64,000 nucleotides of DNA from Heterobilharzia americana (Eukaryota > Platyhelminthes > Trematoda > Strigeidida > Schistosomatidae). Of this stretch, positions 1 to 12,276 are shown piece by piece (the stretch's first letter is position 1; the number at the start of each line of letters is the position of its first letter). The stretch spans positions 75,335,160-75,399,159 of the forward strand of contig OX104130.1 of the NCBI GenBank assembly GCA_944470555.2, in the 5' to 3' direction. The notes beneath the pieces are model-generated. The model made no database searches, was not told where the DNA came from, and saw only the letters and a list, made by a program, of their open reading frames with translations. The translations under genes and the position numbers were made by a program.

Positions 1-11
1 GAGAACTAACC

Positions 12-1068
12 ATGGGTCGAGAAGCGCTAGGTGAAATGAATGAGAATGGAGAATTGTTTGCAGAATTCTGCGCATTCAACGATTTGGTGATTGGAGGCAG
101 TGTGTTCAGGCACAAAGATATCCACAAAGCGACATGGATTTCACCAGATGGACACACTAAAAATCAAATCGACTTTATCTCAATCTCAAGAAAATGGAGA
201 CGCAGTCTACTTAACACAAGGTCAAGAAGAGGAGCAGATGTAGGTTCAGACCACTACCTAGTGCAAGGAACCTTCCAAATCAAGTTAAAAGCCTTCAAGG
301 AAGCTGGTGATAGACCTCAATTCAAGTACAACACTCGGAAACTGAAGGATGAAACTACAAAGGAGATCTTCAAGGCAGCCATCAAGACAAAATGGGAGAC
401 ATCGAGCAACATCCCTGAAGAAACCTGTGTGGAAGAACACTGGAAGTCTTTGAAAGCTATGTGGAAAGAAACCTGCACAACAGTATTAGGAAGGAAGAAG
501 GAAGACAAGGAATGGATCTCGACGGATACCTGGAAGCTGATAGAGGAGAGGAGGATGGTGAAGCAGAAGATAAACCAGTGCAAGGATGCTCAACGACAAG
601 AGGAACTGAGCACAATGTATAAAACACTGGATAAAGAAGTGAAGAAGAGTGCACGCAAAGACAAAAGACACTTCTACGACACACTGGCAAGTGAAGCAGA
701 ACAGGCTGCAGGTAAGAGAGACCTGACGACATTGTATCAAATAACCAGGTTGCTATCAGGGAAGAGACCAACACAGATGAAACCAATAAAAGATGAAGAA
801 GGAAATTTAATTACAAAAGAAGAGAAACAGAGGAAACGATGGGCCGACCACTTCAAGAAGCTCTTGAATCGACCACCACCTGCACTTCGTCCAGAAATAC
901 CACCTGCAGCCGCTGAACTACAAGTGAACATTAATCCCCCAACGAAAATGGAAGTCCTGAACGCCATAAAGCTACTGAAATGCGGGAAAGCAGCAGGACC
1001 AGATGGAATACCGCCAGAAGCACTGAGAACAGATGCAGAGACAACAGCGGACATGCTCACACCACACC
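12..1068 (+). pseudogene. EN C-terminus and start of RT (copy A)
   Basis: The open frame carries the last third of an APE-like endonuclease: GEMNENGELFAEFCAFNDL, then ATWISPDG..NQIDFI, then the catalytic SDHYLV at about residues 79-84 of the open frame. A linker rich in Lys and Glu follows, then the first RT block (LLKCGKAAGPDGIPPEAL). The frame stays open to 1214, but after about 1068 it no longer matches the family. Related copies show a small insertion at the string caccacacc, which shifts the true frame to the next phase (980-1417). The N-terminal EN residues lie off the left edge. Confidence 0.85.
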
Positions 1069-1296
1069 ACTATTGCAGAAGGTGTGGAAGGAAGAGAAGG
1101 TACCTGGCGATTGGAAGAAGGGTTACCTTGTCAAACTGCCGAAGAAGGGAGACCTCAGTGCTTGCAAGAACTGGCGCGGAATCACTCTCCTGTCCACCCC
1201 AAGTAAAATATTAAGCCGCATCATCCTGGAGAGGCTTAAAGACGCACTGGATTCAAAACTGCGACCGGAACAGGCAGGCTTCAGGAAGTACAAATC

Positions 1297-2475
1297 ATGT
1301 GCAGACCAAATTGCAACGCTTCGTATCATCATAGAACAGAGCATAGAATGGCAATCAACTCTCACCTCAACTTCATCGACTTTGAGAAGGCCTTTGACAG
1401 CGTCGACCGAGAAGTAATTTGGAAACTGCTTCAATACTACGGAGTACCGCAAACCTTTATCCGCCTCATTCAACAACTATATGAAGATGCCACATGCCAA
1501 GTAATCCACAATGGGAAGCTCAGTGATGCCTTTGAAGTGAAGACAGGAGTGAAACAAGGTTGCCTACTATCCCCCATGATATTCCTTATTGTGGTGGACT
1601 GGATCATGCAGCAAACAGTAGGCAGCGAGAAGAGGGGGATACACTGGACGACGGAAAAGAACCTAGAAGACTTGGATTTCGCCGATGACTTGTGCCTAAT
1701 GTCACACAAACTTGAAGATCTGCAGGCAAAAACTAACAAGTTGACAGAAGAGGCAGCTAAGACGGGACTTCAGGTGAATATAGAGAAGACAGAAGTGATG
1801 AAGATACCGCACCACCACCATCAACAACAACAACAAACTCCAATCACCGTCAACGGGAGAAACTTGAAGGAAGTAACCTCCTTCACTTATCTAGGAAGCA
1901 CTGTTTCAACTACAGGCGGGACGGACGAGGACGTCAAAGTCAGAATCGGAAAAGCAAGACAGGCGTTCATTAGCCTGAAACCAGTGTGGAGATCTTCTGC
2001 ACTCAGCATGCGGAACAAGATACGGATTTTCAACACCAACGTCAAGTCAGTGCTCTTGTATGGCTCAGAGACTTGGCGCGTCACGAAAGGTATTTCCAAT
2101 AAACTACAGACATTCATCAACAACTGCTTACGCTCGCTGCTGAAGATCAGATGGCCAGAAAAAATAAGCAACAAGGAACTCTGGGAACGAACCAACCAAG
2201 AACCTATCACGCAACAAATATGCAGGAAGAAGTGGAGATGGATTGGCCATGCACTGAGAAGGCCGACGGAGGACATCACGCGTCAGGCCCTCGAGTGGAA
2301 TCCCCATGGGAAGCGACGAGTTGGACGTCCGAGGGTGACATGGAGGAGGTCGTGCGAGCAGGAAATGAGAGCTTCTGGGCTGTCGTGGGACCAGGTTCAA
2401 AAGATCTCAGAGAACAGAGGTCACTGGAGGCGTGCTACTGAAGCCCTATGTTCCACTAGGAACCCAAGGGACTAA
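1297..2475 (+). pseudogene. RT catalytic core and C-terminal domain (copy A)
   Basis: This is the longest intact RT stretch in the window. From about 1368 it reads LNFIDFEKAFDSVDREVIW (motif A with catalytic Asp), GVKQGCLLSPMIFLIVVDW (motif B), DFADDLCLMS (motif C with the Asp pair) and a thumb-like region with FTYLGSTVSTTGGTDEDV. It ends with the Arg-rich KRRVGRPRVTWRRS shared by RTE proteins. The first 25 or so residues are out of frame relative to the family, so the real join comes from the preceding phase. The protein ends at the stop beside the (TAA)n tail, as expected for an element with almost no 3'UTR. Confidence 0.88.
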
Positions 2476-2769
2476 TAATAATAATAATTATTATTATTAT
2501 TAATCCCTTGGGTTCCTAATGGAACATAGGGCTTCAGTAGCACGTCTCCATTCTACTCTGGTCTCTGAAATCTTCTGAACCTGGCTCCACGACAGCCCAG
2601 AAACTATCATTCCCTCCTCGCACGATCTCCTTCATGTCACCCTCGGATGTCCAACTCGTCTCTTCCCATGGGGATTCCACTCGAGCAACTGGCCTGATGC
2701 GTGATGTCCCCAGTTGGCCTTCTCAGTGTATGCCCAATCCATCTCCACTTCCTCCTACATATTTGTTGA
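2208..2769. repeat. Tail-to-tail inverted repeat (large near-palindrome)
   Basis: The 3' ends of copies A (+) and B (-) face each other across a (TAA)n/(TTA)n junction at 2474-2503. About 280 bp on each side are related in inverted orientation. The centre is a run of alternating A/T triplets flanked by cccaaggg and its complement cccttggg. Such a structure can form a long hairpin or cruciform. Confidence 0.85.
2489..2769 (-). mobile_element. RTE copy B, 5'-truncated 3' end
   Basis: On the minus strand this is the last roughly 265 bp of the same RTE family plus a (TAA)n tail. It covers the region coding for [16 protein letters not shown] through ALCSTRNPRD. Homology stops abruptly at about 2769 (catatttgttga), a typical 5' truncation left by incomplete reverse transcription. 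Its tail abuts the tail of copy A with no spacer. Confidence 0.88.
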
Positions 2770-3950
2770 GATTCAACTACATTAATGGTTCCATTCTCTG
2801 TGCTTCTTCTAAATAATCAATATACATTTTAAAGTATATTAACATGATGAGTTAATTTATGTTCAGATAGGCCAGATATGTAGACTGTCAAACTGTTTCG
2901 AACGGTTCTGGTAATTAGTTTTATTAGGTTATTTACTAGAAACATCAATATACTATAAACTTCATTTTCAAACGATAGGTAATATTCAGAAACACTAAGA
3001 GTTCGGATTAAAGAAATCCTCCAATGTTTCACAAAAGTAAAATAGGATTTTCCATTTCCTCTTATGCTGCAGCAGATATTTTTAATAATTTTTTTATTCA
3101 TCAGTATTTCTTCCCATTTGCTCATGATAAGTGGAATTAATTTCTTCCAAATCCATTTGAACGGATTATTCACTTTTGCCTGGAAGAAATCGGCATTCAT
3201 AGTCCTCTTACTTTCCCTCTAAATTTTGAGATAATCAGCATAAGGCAGTGAATGAGAGGAAAAGGAACCTGATTGGTTATTAACAACGATTAAAAATGGC
3301 AAAGAATTTCCCATGGACCCTTGAAACCGAGTGAGACAGTGATAATCTAACCGTGACAGTCAGTAAACTGTCTGATGATTGTCTTCTAACCACTGTAACA
3401 AAGCAACCATTATGTTTAAACTTAAAAACTTTCAGACCATTGGAGTGTGTTTTGTCTTGTAGGCGTCTGAGGAAAAACTCTCCACTGCAACATGTCCAGC
3501 ATTTTCATTTCCAGTGCACTTGGTCCAGGTTTTCTCTTACATCAGCAGATTCGTGTTACGTGAAATATGTGATCTAGAATTATTTACAGTTGGTAAAAAA
3601 TGGGAAATGAAAAATCGAATGTCCTCCTCATGTCATGGTTAAAATAAGTGGAACAAAGCTAGGCGAAACAAACCACAAATACAAATATACGTAGTTAAAT
3701 CCAACTACTCCTTCAAAGTCAGTTATCAGGGTGGTACAATTATCAGTCTCCATAAGCGAAAGAAAAAGCAACTTCCTATAGGGCTTAGTAAAAGAGAGGT
3801 GATAAAACATCAGGATATTTGCATTCACAGCTTACTGATTGGGTCACACTGAGGACATTATTGAAGTTTACATACAACGACTACTATATGATGTTCATAT
3901 TCATCATCATAAGTATACAGTATGGAAACTGAGATAGAAAGTAAGAGATC
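2770..3950. other. No recognisable gene
   Basis: AT-rich sequence. The only sizeable open frame is 2829-3200 on the minus strand (123 residues, hydrophobic and Lys-rich). I recognise no domain, and its composition fits chance in AT-rich DNA. No mobile element is recognised. Confidence 0.5.
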
Positions 3951-4535
3951 AGCTTATGTGACATAACCCACAGTGATATAGTATTACTAACCAGACTACG
4001 TCCCATGCAGTATTTATTTCTCGTAATCATATCAAGATTATCAATCAACATTTTAGTCTAGTATTTATGGTTGTTCAGTTTAATTGGAAGTAATATGTTC
4101 CACTCGTCCAGAATTAGTGTTGGATCATTTCGATTACATGTGCTAGGCATTGAATTGATGAACAGAAATAAACTGATAAATCCTTCTCTCCACTTAACTA
4201 CATCAGTCTTCAGGACTGTAACTCTGTCCACCCTATTATGTGACTGTGTGTTGTCGCATGCATAGCTTTGATTGAATTCGCTTGTAGATAACTCAGTAGA
4301 GTCTGTTCATCTGTTCTACTAACCCGCCTGATCTAATTTCGCTAGTTTGACCTACATACTTGGCCTCACAGTCGTTGTAAGGTATTCAGCAAATCAAATT
4401 ATTCTGTCTAGTTTGGATTCATATAATCCATAAGCTGACAGAGTCTGTCTCTGAGTGAACTTGTAGGTCTAAATACCACCGTAGTCTCCGAGTTGTTGAG
4501 AATGCCAAATACGGCTTCTCATATCGCTTCCTCAT
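3951..4535 (-). mobile_element. Decayed Penelope-like element, 3' part with GIY-YIG remnant
   Basis: Read on the minus strand, the stretch at about 4300-4530 lines up block by block with the PLEs at 36.6-37.6 kb and 52.5-53.5 kb: a degenerate ILN-type block, a Lys/Leu linker, then Glu-Ala-Lys-Tyr-Val-Gly-Gln-Thr-Ser in place of the better preserved CEVRYIGETS GIY-YIG segment. At 3965-4040 it ends in the PLE terminal sequence (gattacgag..., then agtaatactatatcactgtgggtt). It has many frameshifts and is clearly old. Confidence 0.6.
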
Positions 4536-5161
4536 ATAGCAACATTACAGGGCCAGTGAATTTCTTCTTACTCATGTTGTGATTTTATTATCCGCATCAC
4601 TACTTCCCCTTTTTTATGCATTCTTATGTTCTGTTGTCTAAACTTAGGGGGATTATTATTAGGAAGTAAAGATTGTCTTATGTATCGCTCTTTTTTTCTT
4701 TCGATGTTCTAAATTACTAGATAGGCTCCTATCTCGATTGCTTGAATATTTGACTAAACCTACCTTTAATGATGTTGAGTGAGATGACCTAAAATCTAAA
4801 TATTTATTGGAATTCAATGATTTTCTGTAGACATATATGTATAAGCCACCGTCTTACCTTCGATTTATTTTTTAATCACGCACCCTTACTTCTTTCAGTT
4901 CACCTCCTAACACAAAATTAAGTCTTATCCCATCTACCATGAAGTTCATATATCGGAAAAGCTATGGATATATTGGGATTTCAACACAGTAAACGTATCA
5001 TCCACATACTCCTGCCATACTTTCGGGGAAGGATTAGATATATAGAACATTTTGCCACCATTTAAATCAAAGAATGAAAAACAGTAGGACGGTTAAGAGT
5101 AAGCGAGAAAGTTGTATGATTACTTTGATATGATTATAAGCAATGAATACTGCCTGAAAGG
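4536..5161. other. No recognisable feature
   Basis: AT-rich sequence with no open frame worth reporting and no repeat I can assign. Confidence 0.45.
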
Positions 5162-5173
5162 TCATCTGATGCT

Positions 5174-6240
5174 ATTATTATTATTATTTGTCCCTTGGGT
5201 TCCTAATGGAACATACACTTTCAGTAGCACGTCATCATTTCACTCTCTTCTCTACAGTATTCTTTCCAACCTGGCTACACCCCTGCCCACAAGCTTTCAG
5301 TTCTTCCTCATACCATCTAATCCATGTCACCCTCAGCCCAGACGCCCAACTCGTTGTTTCCCATTTCCGTCCCACTCCACGGCCTGACCTGTCCTCACCT
5401 GGCCTGACATGGCACGTGATGTCCTCAAACCGTCCTCTCAGTGTATTTCCAATACAACACAATCCAATCCATCTCCACTCTCTTGTGCATATTTGTTGAG
5501 CGATGGGCTATTGGTTTGTTCGTTGGCAGCCAGCTAGTCAGCCAGAGTTCCTCCTTACTTATTCTTATTATTCTGGCCATCTGATCTGATCTTCAGTATC
5601 GAGTGAGTGTAGGCGGCAGCTGTTGCTATGATGCATGTCTGTAGTTTGTTGAAAATGCTTTCCTGAAATGATGGAGAATATTTGTAGCTCAGGTGGATGG
5701 GCAGAGAACACAGAGCTCAGAGAACACAGTAAAACCAAAAAAAATGCTTTCCGTAACGCACCAAATCTCTCAAACATCATATAGAAGCACTGACTCGACT
5801 GATATTAGTGTTGAAAATCCGGATGTTGTTCACGCTTTATGCTGAGTGGATTGGAGTAGAGTAGATCTCCACGTTGATTTCAAGTTACTGAAGGCCTTAC
5901 ATGGTCTCCCGATTCTGGCTATTATGTCCTCATGTTTGCCTGTACCACCTGCAGTTGAAACGATGCTACCTAGATAGGTAGGTCAAAGAGACAACTTCCT
6001 TGAGATTTCTCTCGCTGGTGGTGATTGGTGCTTGTTGTTATTGTTGTTGGTTGGATATATTAATCACCTCTGTCTCCTCTACGTTCACCTGAAGGAAGTC
6101 CAGTCTTCCTTCTCTGTCTCGCCTCACTTCTTCTCCCAACTTGTTAGTTTCCACCTGTAGATCTTCGGGTCTGTAACTCTCCTTTCTTTTGATTTGAATC
6201 CTGCTGTTACGATCCACTGCATGAGAGCCTTCGATGCTAT
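5174..6240 (-). mobile_element. RTE copy C, internally deleted
   Basis: The minus-strand copy begins (3' end) with a (TAA)n tail at 5174-5187 and the family ending gtcccttgggttcc. It continues through the C-terminal region to the motif EDLQVETNKL at about 6140. There it jumps straight to about 60 bp resembling the EN region (agcatcgaaggctctcatgcagtgg, compare 38202-38226). The RT core and most of EN are missing between these parts. The flanks tcatctgatgct (5162-5173) and tcatctaatacc (6241-6252) match at 9 of 12 positions and could be the TSD. It cannot encode any enzyme. Confidence 0.75.
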
Positions 6241-6940
6241 TCATCTAATACCATAATACTATGTTATTGCTTGCGATAATGAATAGTCAAATGTAATATG
6301 AATGTTGACTTCCGGTTTCTTTAAGCTGCAGAGCTAGTTGCAATTTAACTTATGAAGACTGAACTATATTTGTGCAGAATCGAAATCCTCCTTGATTACT
6401 GACGGTAACCAACAGAGGGTAAATTCAACTTGATGTGATTTGACTTTTTGTTTAGAAGTTGTAAATTGGTTTGTAAATTAGTTCACGTAACCTTGAAAAT
6501 TCCTCTTCCTAACTTGTTTGCTCATTATCTTCAGGTGAATTAAACCTAACTGCCATTTCATACTGATTTCAATTTTTATCTTCACCTACCACTTTTCAGT
6601 AGCTCCACTATAACTGATAACAGAAAGTAAAAAATCACTCAATTTAGTTGTCTTTCATTTTACTTTTCAAACCATAACTATAATGTTTTCTTATTTTTAC
6701 TTATCACAGTTTCAAATTCACTGTCAATTAATTTAACTTCTACATTGTGAACTGAGAAAAGTAGAAAAATGTATATCATTGGATTCGGATACAGTTACTT
6801 GTCGGCAAACCTAAAGGTTCGGACTCTGGCAGAATGAAGTGAACATACCGCTGATGAGTACCTCGGTAACATAAAGCAGCTGTACAGTGCTTCAACGTTT
6901 TCAACGGTTCTCCAGTTGGTATCATTTCGTGATGAGTAAA
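6241..6940. other. No recognisable gene
   Basis: AT-rich DNA between two RTE copies. A tRNA-like B-box string (ggttcggactc, about 6818) may be a remnant of a pol III SINE, but nothing else of one is preserved. Confidence 0.4.
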
Positions 6941-9900
6941 TGGCTGGTTAGGTAGTTCACTAGTTACTAGCCTGCACTAAGCCCAGATAAAGAGGAAAGA
7001 TTGGGCGTAAGGCTAAAGACCCTACTCCGGAAAACTAATCCAAAAACTAAAGAAACTTCAAAGTACAAAGAATCGGAAAGAGGAAATGACGCTGGTTGGT
7101 GAAAGCCTTCGGGAAGCCAGTCAGCCTGTGTATCTTCTCTCTCTCTCTCTCTCGATGAAACCGAAAGTAAGCATAGGAACATGGAATATCTGCACCATTT
7201 ACGAACTTACCAAGACTGCCTAGATTGCCGAAGAGATGAGAAGGTATAGCACTGAAGTGCTAGGAATCTGTGAAAGCAGATGGAATGATAGTGGACTCTC
7301 TAAACTGTCAACTGGAGACGAGTCAATCATCTGTTCCGATATTGTCACACACACGACAATCACCAACACACGGAGTTCTCAAGTGGCCATCATGATGTCC
7401 TCCCCTCGAGAACATCGGAGGCTGTCTCTAATGCAGTGGGAACCAATCTCCTCCAGCATCAAGATCAGCATCATGACAGCAAGATGGATTCAACTCGAAA
7501 GGAAGGAAAGTGACAATCACTCAATGTTACGCTACGCTATGCTATGCACCTACAAATAATGCAAATCAAGGGAAGAAGGAGGAATTCTACAGACAACTGC
7601 AATCAGTACTGGACAAAACCCTACTCCAGTTGGAGACATCAAAATTGTGATGGGCGACATGAATGCCAAAGTGGAGGTGGACAACGCGGGAAGAGAATTC
7701 AAGATGGAATGAGAAGCAATCGGTGAGATGATGAATGATAATGGAGAACAGTTTGCGGAGTTTTGCCGATTTAGTGATTTGGTGAATGAAGGTAGTGTGT
7801 AGAAGGAGGAGGATATTCATTCACCAGATGAACACACTAAAATGAGATCGACTTCATGTGAATGTGAATGAAGTGGAGATGGATATGCAGCCTACTTGAC
7901 GGAGGATGAGATGAAGAATGGGAGGAGATGTAGGTTGAGACCGCTCACTGTTTAGTGCAAGGGACCTTCGAAATCATGTTGATATTCTTCAAGCTTTTTG
8001 GTGATATACCACAGTTCAAGTTCAACACCCACAACAGAAGGTGAGGGACGAAACTACAAAGAAAATCTTCACGGCAGCCATCAAAACAAAATGGGAGATA
8101 TCGATCAACATCCGTTGAGAAACATATGTGGATGAGCACTGTGACTGTTTGGAAGCAATGTGGAAAGAAACTTGCGTAGCCGTACCAGGAAGGAAGAGGA
8201 TAGAAGACAATGACTGGAATGGATCTGGACGGACACATGGAAGGTGATAGATGAGGGAGAGGAAGATGGTGATGTTGATGTTGATGGTGAATCAGAATAT
8301 GAAGCAGTGTAGTGCAAGGATGCACAACGAGAAGAGGAACTGAGTACAACGTATGTAACAGTATGCTGTACAAAGAAGTGAAGAGGAGTGTACAGAAAGA
8401 CCGAAGACACTTCTACGACATACTGTCAAGTGAAGCAGAACAGGCTGAAGTCTGCAGGTAGGAGAGACCGAGACGTGACAACATTGTATCAACTGACCAG
8501 GTTAGTGTGTGGGAGGGAAGATATCAGTGTAGATGAAATGAATACATAATGATGAAGGAAATCTAATAACCGGGGAAGAGAAACACAGGAAACGATGGGT
8601 GACCACTCCACGAAGCTCTTGAATCGACCACCAGCTTCAACTCGCTCAGGAATACCACCAGCTATGGCATAACTGCCAGTGAACACATGCCTAGCGAGAA
8701 AAGCAGAAGTCCTAAACGCCATAGATCTACTGAAATGCCGGAAAGCAAGAGGATAAGATGGAATTCTAGCAGAAGCACTGAAAACGGACGCAAAGACAAC
8801 AGCGGCTGATATGCTCATACCACACCACTACTACAGAAGGTTTGAAATGAAGGAAAGGTACCTGTTCGCTGGTCGGAAGAACGGCTACCTTGTCAAACTC
8901 CCGAAGAAAGGAGACCTAAGTCTTTGCAAGAACTGGCGAGGAATCGTGTTCCTGTCCACCCCAAGCAAAATATTATGCCGCATCACCCTGGAGAGACTAA
9001 AAAATGCTCTGTGTTTAACATAACGATAGGAACAGGCCAGCTGGCTTCAGGAAGAACAAATCATGTGCCCATCAATTCGCAACGCCCTGCAACACATCAT
9101 AACGGAACAGAGTGTAGAATGGCAGTCAACTGGATCTCTACCTAACCTTCATCCGCTTTGAAAAGGCCTTCGAGAAGTAATTTGGCAGTTTCTTCAACAC
9201 TACTGAGTGTAACAAATGTTTATCAACCTCATTCAACAACTATATGCAAACGCCACATGCCAACTGATTCACAATGGAAAGCTCAGTGATGCTTCTAAAA
9301 TGAAGATAGGAGTAAGACAAGGTTGCCTACTATCACCCATGATGTTTCTGATTGTGGTGGACTGGATCACGCCGCAAACCGCAAGGTATGAGAAGATGCG
9401 CATAGGCTGTTTGACTGATCAAAAAGCCTAGAAGAAGATTTGAATTTCACCGATGATTTATGTCTAATGCCGCACAGACTCGAAGATCTACGGGCGCAAA
9501 ATAACAAGTTTACAGAAGAGAAGGCGAGAACGGGACTTCAAGTAAATGTACAGAAGACGAAGGTGATGAAGATACTCAAATAACAACATCAACTGCAAAA
9601 ACAACAAGCACCAATCATCATCAACGGGAGAAACCTAAAGGAAGTGATCTCTTTCACCCACTTGCCCACCTGGGCAGCGTTGTTTCAACTACCGGCGGCT
9701 GCACAGACGAGGATGTCAAAACCAGGATCAGAAAGACAGCAAGACATGCTTCACTAATCTGAAAGCAGTGAGGAGATCCACTGCACTCAGCACAAAGAAC
9801 TAGATCCGGATTTTCAACATCACTGTCAAGTCAGTGCTTTTATGTGATGGGTGAGAGACTTGGCACGTCAAGAAAAGCATTTACAACAAACTGCAGACAT

Positions 9901-10302
9901 TCATCAACAGCTGCCTATGCTGGCTTGATACTGAAGATCAGATGGGAAGCTGATAAAGAATAAGCAACAAGGAACTCTAGCCTACCAAGGAACCAACCAA
10001 GAACCTATCACCCAACAAATATTCAGAAGAAAGTGGAGATATTTGTATTGGACATATACTGAGAAGAACATTTTGGAACGTCACTAACCAGCCCATCGAG
10101 TGGAATCCAAAGGGAGGAAATGACGAGTTGGGTGTCGTAGATGAAGTTGACCTGGAGGAGATAGTGTGTGAGGAAGAAATGAAATCCTGTGGGCAGTCGT
10201 GGCGCCAGATTGAAAATACTGCAGAGAAGAGAGTGCAATGAAGGCGTGCTACTGAAGCCGTATGTTCCACTAGGAACCCAAGGGAATAATAATAATAATA
10301 AT
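6941..10302 (+). mobile_element. RTE copy D, near full length, heavily decayed
   Basis: The 5' end (ctggttaggtagttcactag) matches the 5' ends at 16083, 37727 and 57004, and the copy ends in (TAA)n at 10285-10302. A 5'UTR of about 210 bp closes with a (CT)n tract right before the start ATG at 7155. EN is readable as IEVLGICESRW-type and GDMNAKVEVDN strings (around 7250-7690), but it carries a 10-bp frameshifting insertion at about 7530-7543 and a deletion around 7825. The RT has stops and shifts throughout; motif B is readable at 9310-9345 (GVRQGCLLSPM), and motif C has become FTDD near 9450. Confidence 0.88.
7135..7153 (+). repeat. (CT)n microsatellite in the RTE 5'UTR
   Basis: A short CT run ends one base before the start codon of copy D. 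The same position is expanded to 34 bp in copy E (16321-16354) and reduced to ctctcgctc or ctttc in the copies at 37.9 and 57.2 kb. Confidence 0.8.
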
Positions 10303-10704
10303 ATATACCTGAAATCAGTAAGTAAATCCACAAAAACCAAAAACATTGAAATTTGACTTAATATGACAGATGATATAAAATGCTTCATTCAATCATCTTT
10401 GATCGCACATACTCATGTTATCCCATTAATGTCGGAGAATTCGATTTCTAGATACTTTTAAATGGGCGTTTTTTGGTGTATCATAATCAATATTGATAAA
10501 GAAATTTGGTTATTTCTTTCATTTCATCAATAATTTTTACCAGTTTCCTTGATCCTTATACTGATTCGTAAATGTTACTCATTTATATTAAATATTTCAC
10601 TCATATTTTGACAGGATATTAAATATCACAGAAGCTTAGTCATGTGAATGAAGTGTAGTCTTAGCTTTACTGTCCAATTTACTTCTTCAGGTTGACTTTT
10701 TAAA

Positions 10705-10850
10705 AGATAATTACAGCTGGTCACGGAACCTGAAGGCTCTGGGTTAGAAACCTTGGAGTATGGGGTCATGGATGTTCTGTGCTAGGGAGTCCCATACTAG
10801 GAAAAGACACCTATCCATTGCTTCCAGATTTCCAGTGTTTCTCCGATTGA
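10705..10850 (+). repeat. Decayed hammerhead-ribozyme SINE (second type)
   Basis: It aligns with the better copy at 32337-32455. Shared blocks, in order, are the B-box-like ctctgggttagaaacc, ggggtcatgg, gggagtcccatactagg and ttgcttccagattt. The ribozyme core is lost: the ctgaggag of the intact copy reads ctaggga here, and ggacgaaac has become ggaaaagac. It should be non-functional. Confidence 0.65.
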
Positions 10851-11204
10851 CGTCAACCCATGACAGATGCCAATTTGAAAAATCACTAAATCACCGCAAA
10901 CCCTCGATTGTACAAGTATTTAGTGATTTCAAGTCTCAATTTTATAATATTGTATTCCTGTGGTATGTGATTTTCATGCAAATCAAATTCAAATTATTTG
11001 CACTCACTTTTTACTTCATTTCATGTTTACTACTTGTAAGTAGGTAAACGAATGCAACAAAAAAATGCCATCAGTGAAAATACTTTTACCGCTGTAAAAT
11101 GTTATTGACAAAAATATTGGAATACATCTCTTGATAAATATAACTAGCAGGAAGTTGTTTTAAATGTTTTCATTGGTGGAACTGGAAACGGCATACGGTA
11201 TAAT

Positions 11205-11345
11205 TTATTTAGTTGTAGCTAGCAGAGGAGATCAGGACGCGCATTTCCTCCCATTTTGGGACTCGTCAGCTGGATGTACCTGTACCCCAATGAGTGATGT
11301 TGTCCCCATAACCAAGTAATATCAAGGCATCCTCACACAAACCCA
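11205..11345 (-). repeat. Sm-alpha-type SINE with hammerhead ribozyme, nearly complete core
   Basis: On the minus strand the hammerhead core reads CTGACGA (11263-11269), a stem II hairpin (gtccc, loop, gggag), GAAA (11244-11247), a short stem III and a GTC cleavage triplet ending at 11236. Stem I pairs atccag with ctgatc, leaving a mismatch. The first stem II pair (normally G-C) is G-G. The conserved core positions are otherwise right, so weak self-cleavage is possible. The 5' SINE part with the pol III boxes is missing or unrecognisable. Confidence 0.8.
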
Positions 11346-12270
11346 TATCCCAAAACGACTGAACTATTCAATCCAGTAAAATGACAGAGAATTACAAGCA
11401 TATCAACAAATAGTAAGAACATGGTGTGGTTTAACTTTTTATATTTTCTGACAAACTGTAGCTGTAATACCTAGTGTAATCGCTCTTACTGTTATAACTG
11501 AAATTAAACTTGGGTTTTAGTTAAAACTCTAGAAAGAATAAGGATTTTAGAAAAATGAAAAAGTACGAATACACACGTGTAAATGCAATTTTCGCACGCT
11601 TAAAGAAAATGAAAATGAAAAATAGATTTTATAGTATTCAGTGGATTATCAGAAAGTTGTGAATTGGATTATCAAGGGAAAAAACAAAGCGTTGATTAGA
11701 AGCTAAAGGCGGCCAGAATAATAAGGGATAAAAATAGGAAGCAAATGATTATTATTTCAAAGTATTTTATTTCCCTAGCAGAGAATACATTATGATACTT
11801 TTTAATCATATCAACATGGATAAGAACAATTAGGTATCTAAAGCAATTGAGATAGGTGAATACTTATATCTTGTAGACAATATTATCTGAATATAGTGGA
11901 ATGAGTTATTGGGTGAAAGAGCACAGGCAACGGCAAAAATTTACGACATCATATTTATGTTATAATTTTTTTTTTTTTCTGTTTACAAAAAAAAATCTAA
12001 ATTGGTCTGAAAAAAATAATAAACATTATGAAAAGAAAACTGAATAAATAACTATTTGTAAAATAAAATAAATCACCAAAAAAATAGTCAGCAAACAAAA
12101 GAACTGATATATATATATATATATGTATATATCAGAAAATCGGTGAATAAATTATGAATAACAGTAGCAGGCAAATTGATGATTTGATGTATTATTGTAA
12201 TAATAATGTGTTATCAATTAAATTACTTGAAATTATAATTGTTTGTTTTAAAATTGAAGTAGACCAATTA
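11346..12270. other. AT-rich intergenic DNA downstream of the EGR gene
   Basis: Very AT-rich with homopolymer runs (poly-T near 11970) and a short (TA)n tract near 12109-12124. No coding potential. It may include distal 3'UTR of the minus-strand EGR gene if a later poly(A) site is used. Confidence 0.5.
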
Positions 12271-12276
12271 TTTATT
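12271..12276 (-). promoter_or_regulatory. Candidate poly(A) signal of the EGR gene
   Basis: AATAAA on the minus strand, about 140 bp past the EGR stop codon at 12413. In DNA this AT-rich the hexamer also occurs by chance, so position is the main support. Confidence 0.4.

Larger units (their letters stand above)
1..2488 (+). mobile_element. RTE-clade non-LTR retrotransposon, copy A (runs in from left edge)
   Basis: The copy starts inside the endonuclease (EN) domain at the window edge and runs to a (TAA)n tail at about 2474-2488. Translation shows the C-terminal half of an APE-type endonuclease, a reverse transcriptase (RT) and the RTE C-terminal region. In reading order the marks are NQIDFI and SDHYLV (EN), AAGPDGIPPEAL and GITLLSTPSK (RT entry), FEKAFD (RT motif A), GVKQGCLLSPM (motif B), FADD (motif C, 1678-1689) and RRVGRPRVTW near the end. 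The product would nick target DNA and reverse-transcribe its own RNA at the nick. The frame breaks twice, near 1060-1070 and 1355-1375, so it is a pseudogene, but this is the best-preserved RT in the window. Clade assignment comes from motif pattern and tail type; no database search was possible. Confidence 0.9.

Noticed and set aside
6850..6885. ctgatgag string near 6851 as a hammerhead
   Set aside because: No GAAA follows at stem II distance, and the flanks do not pair.
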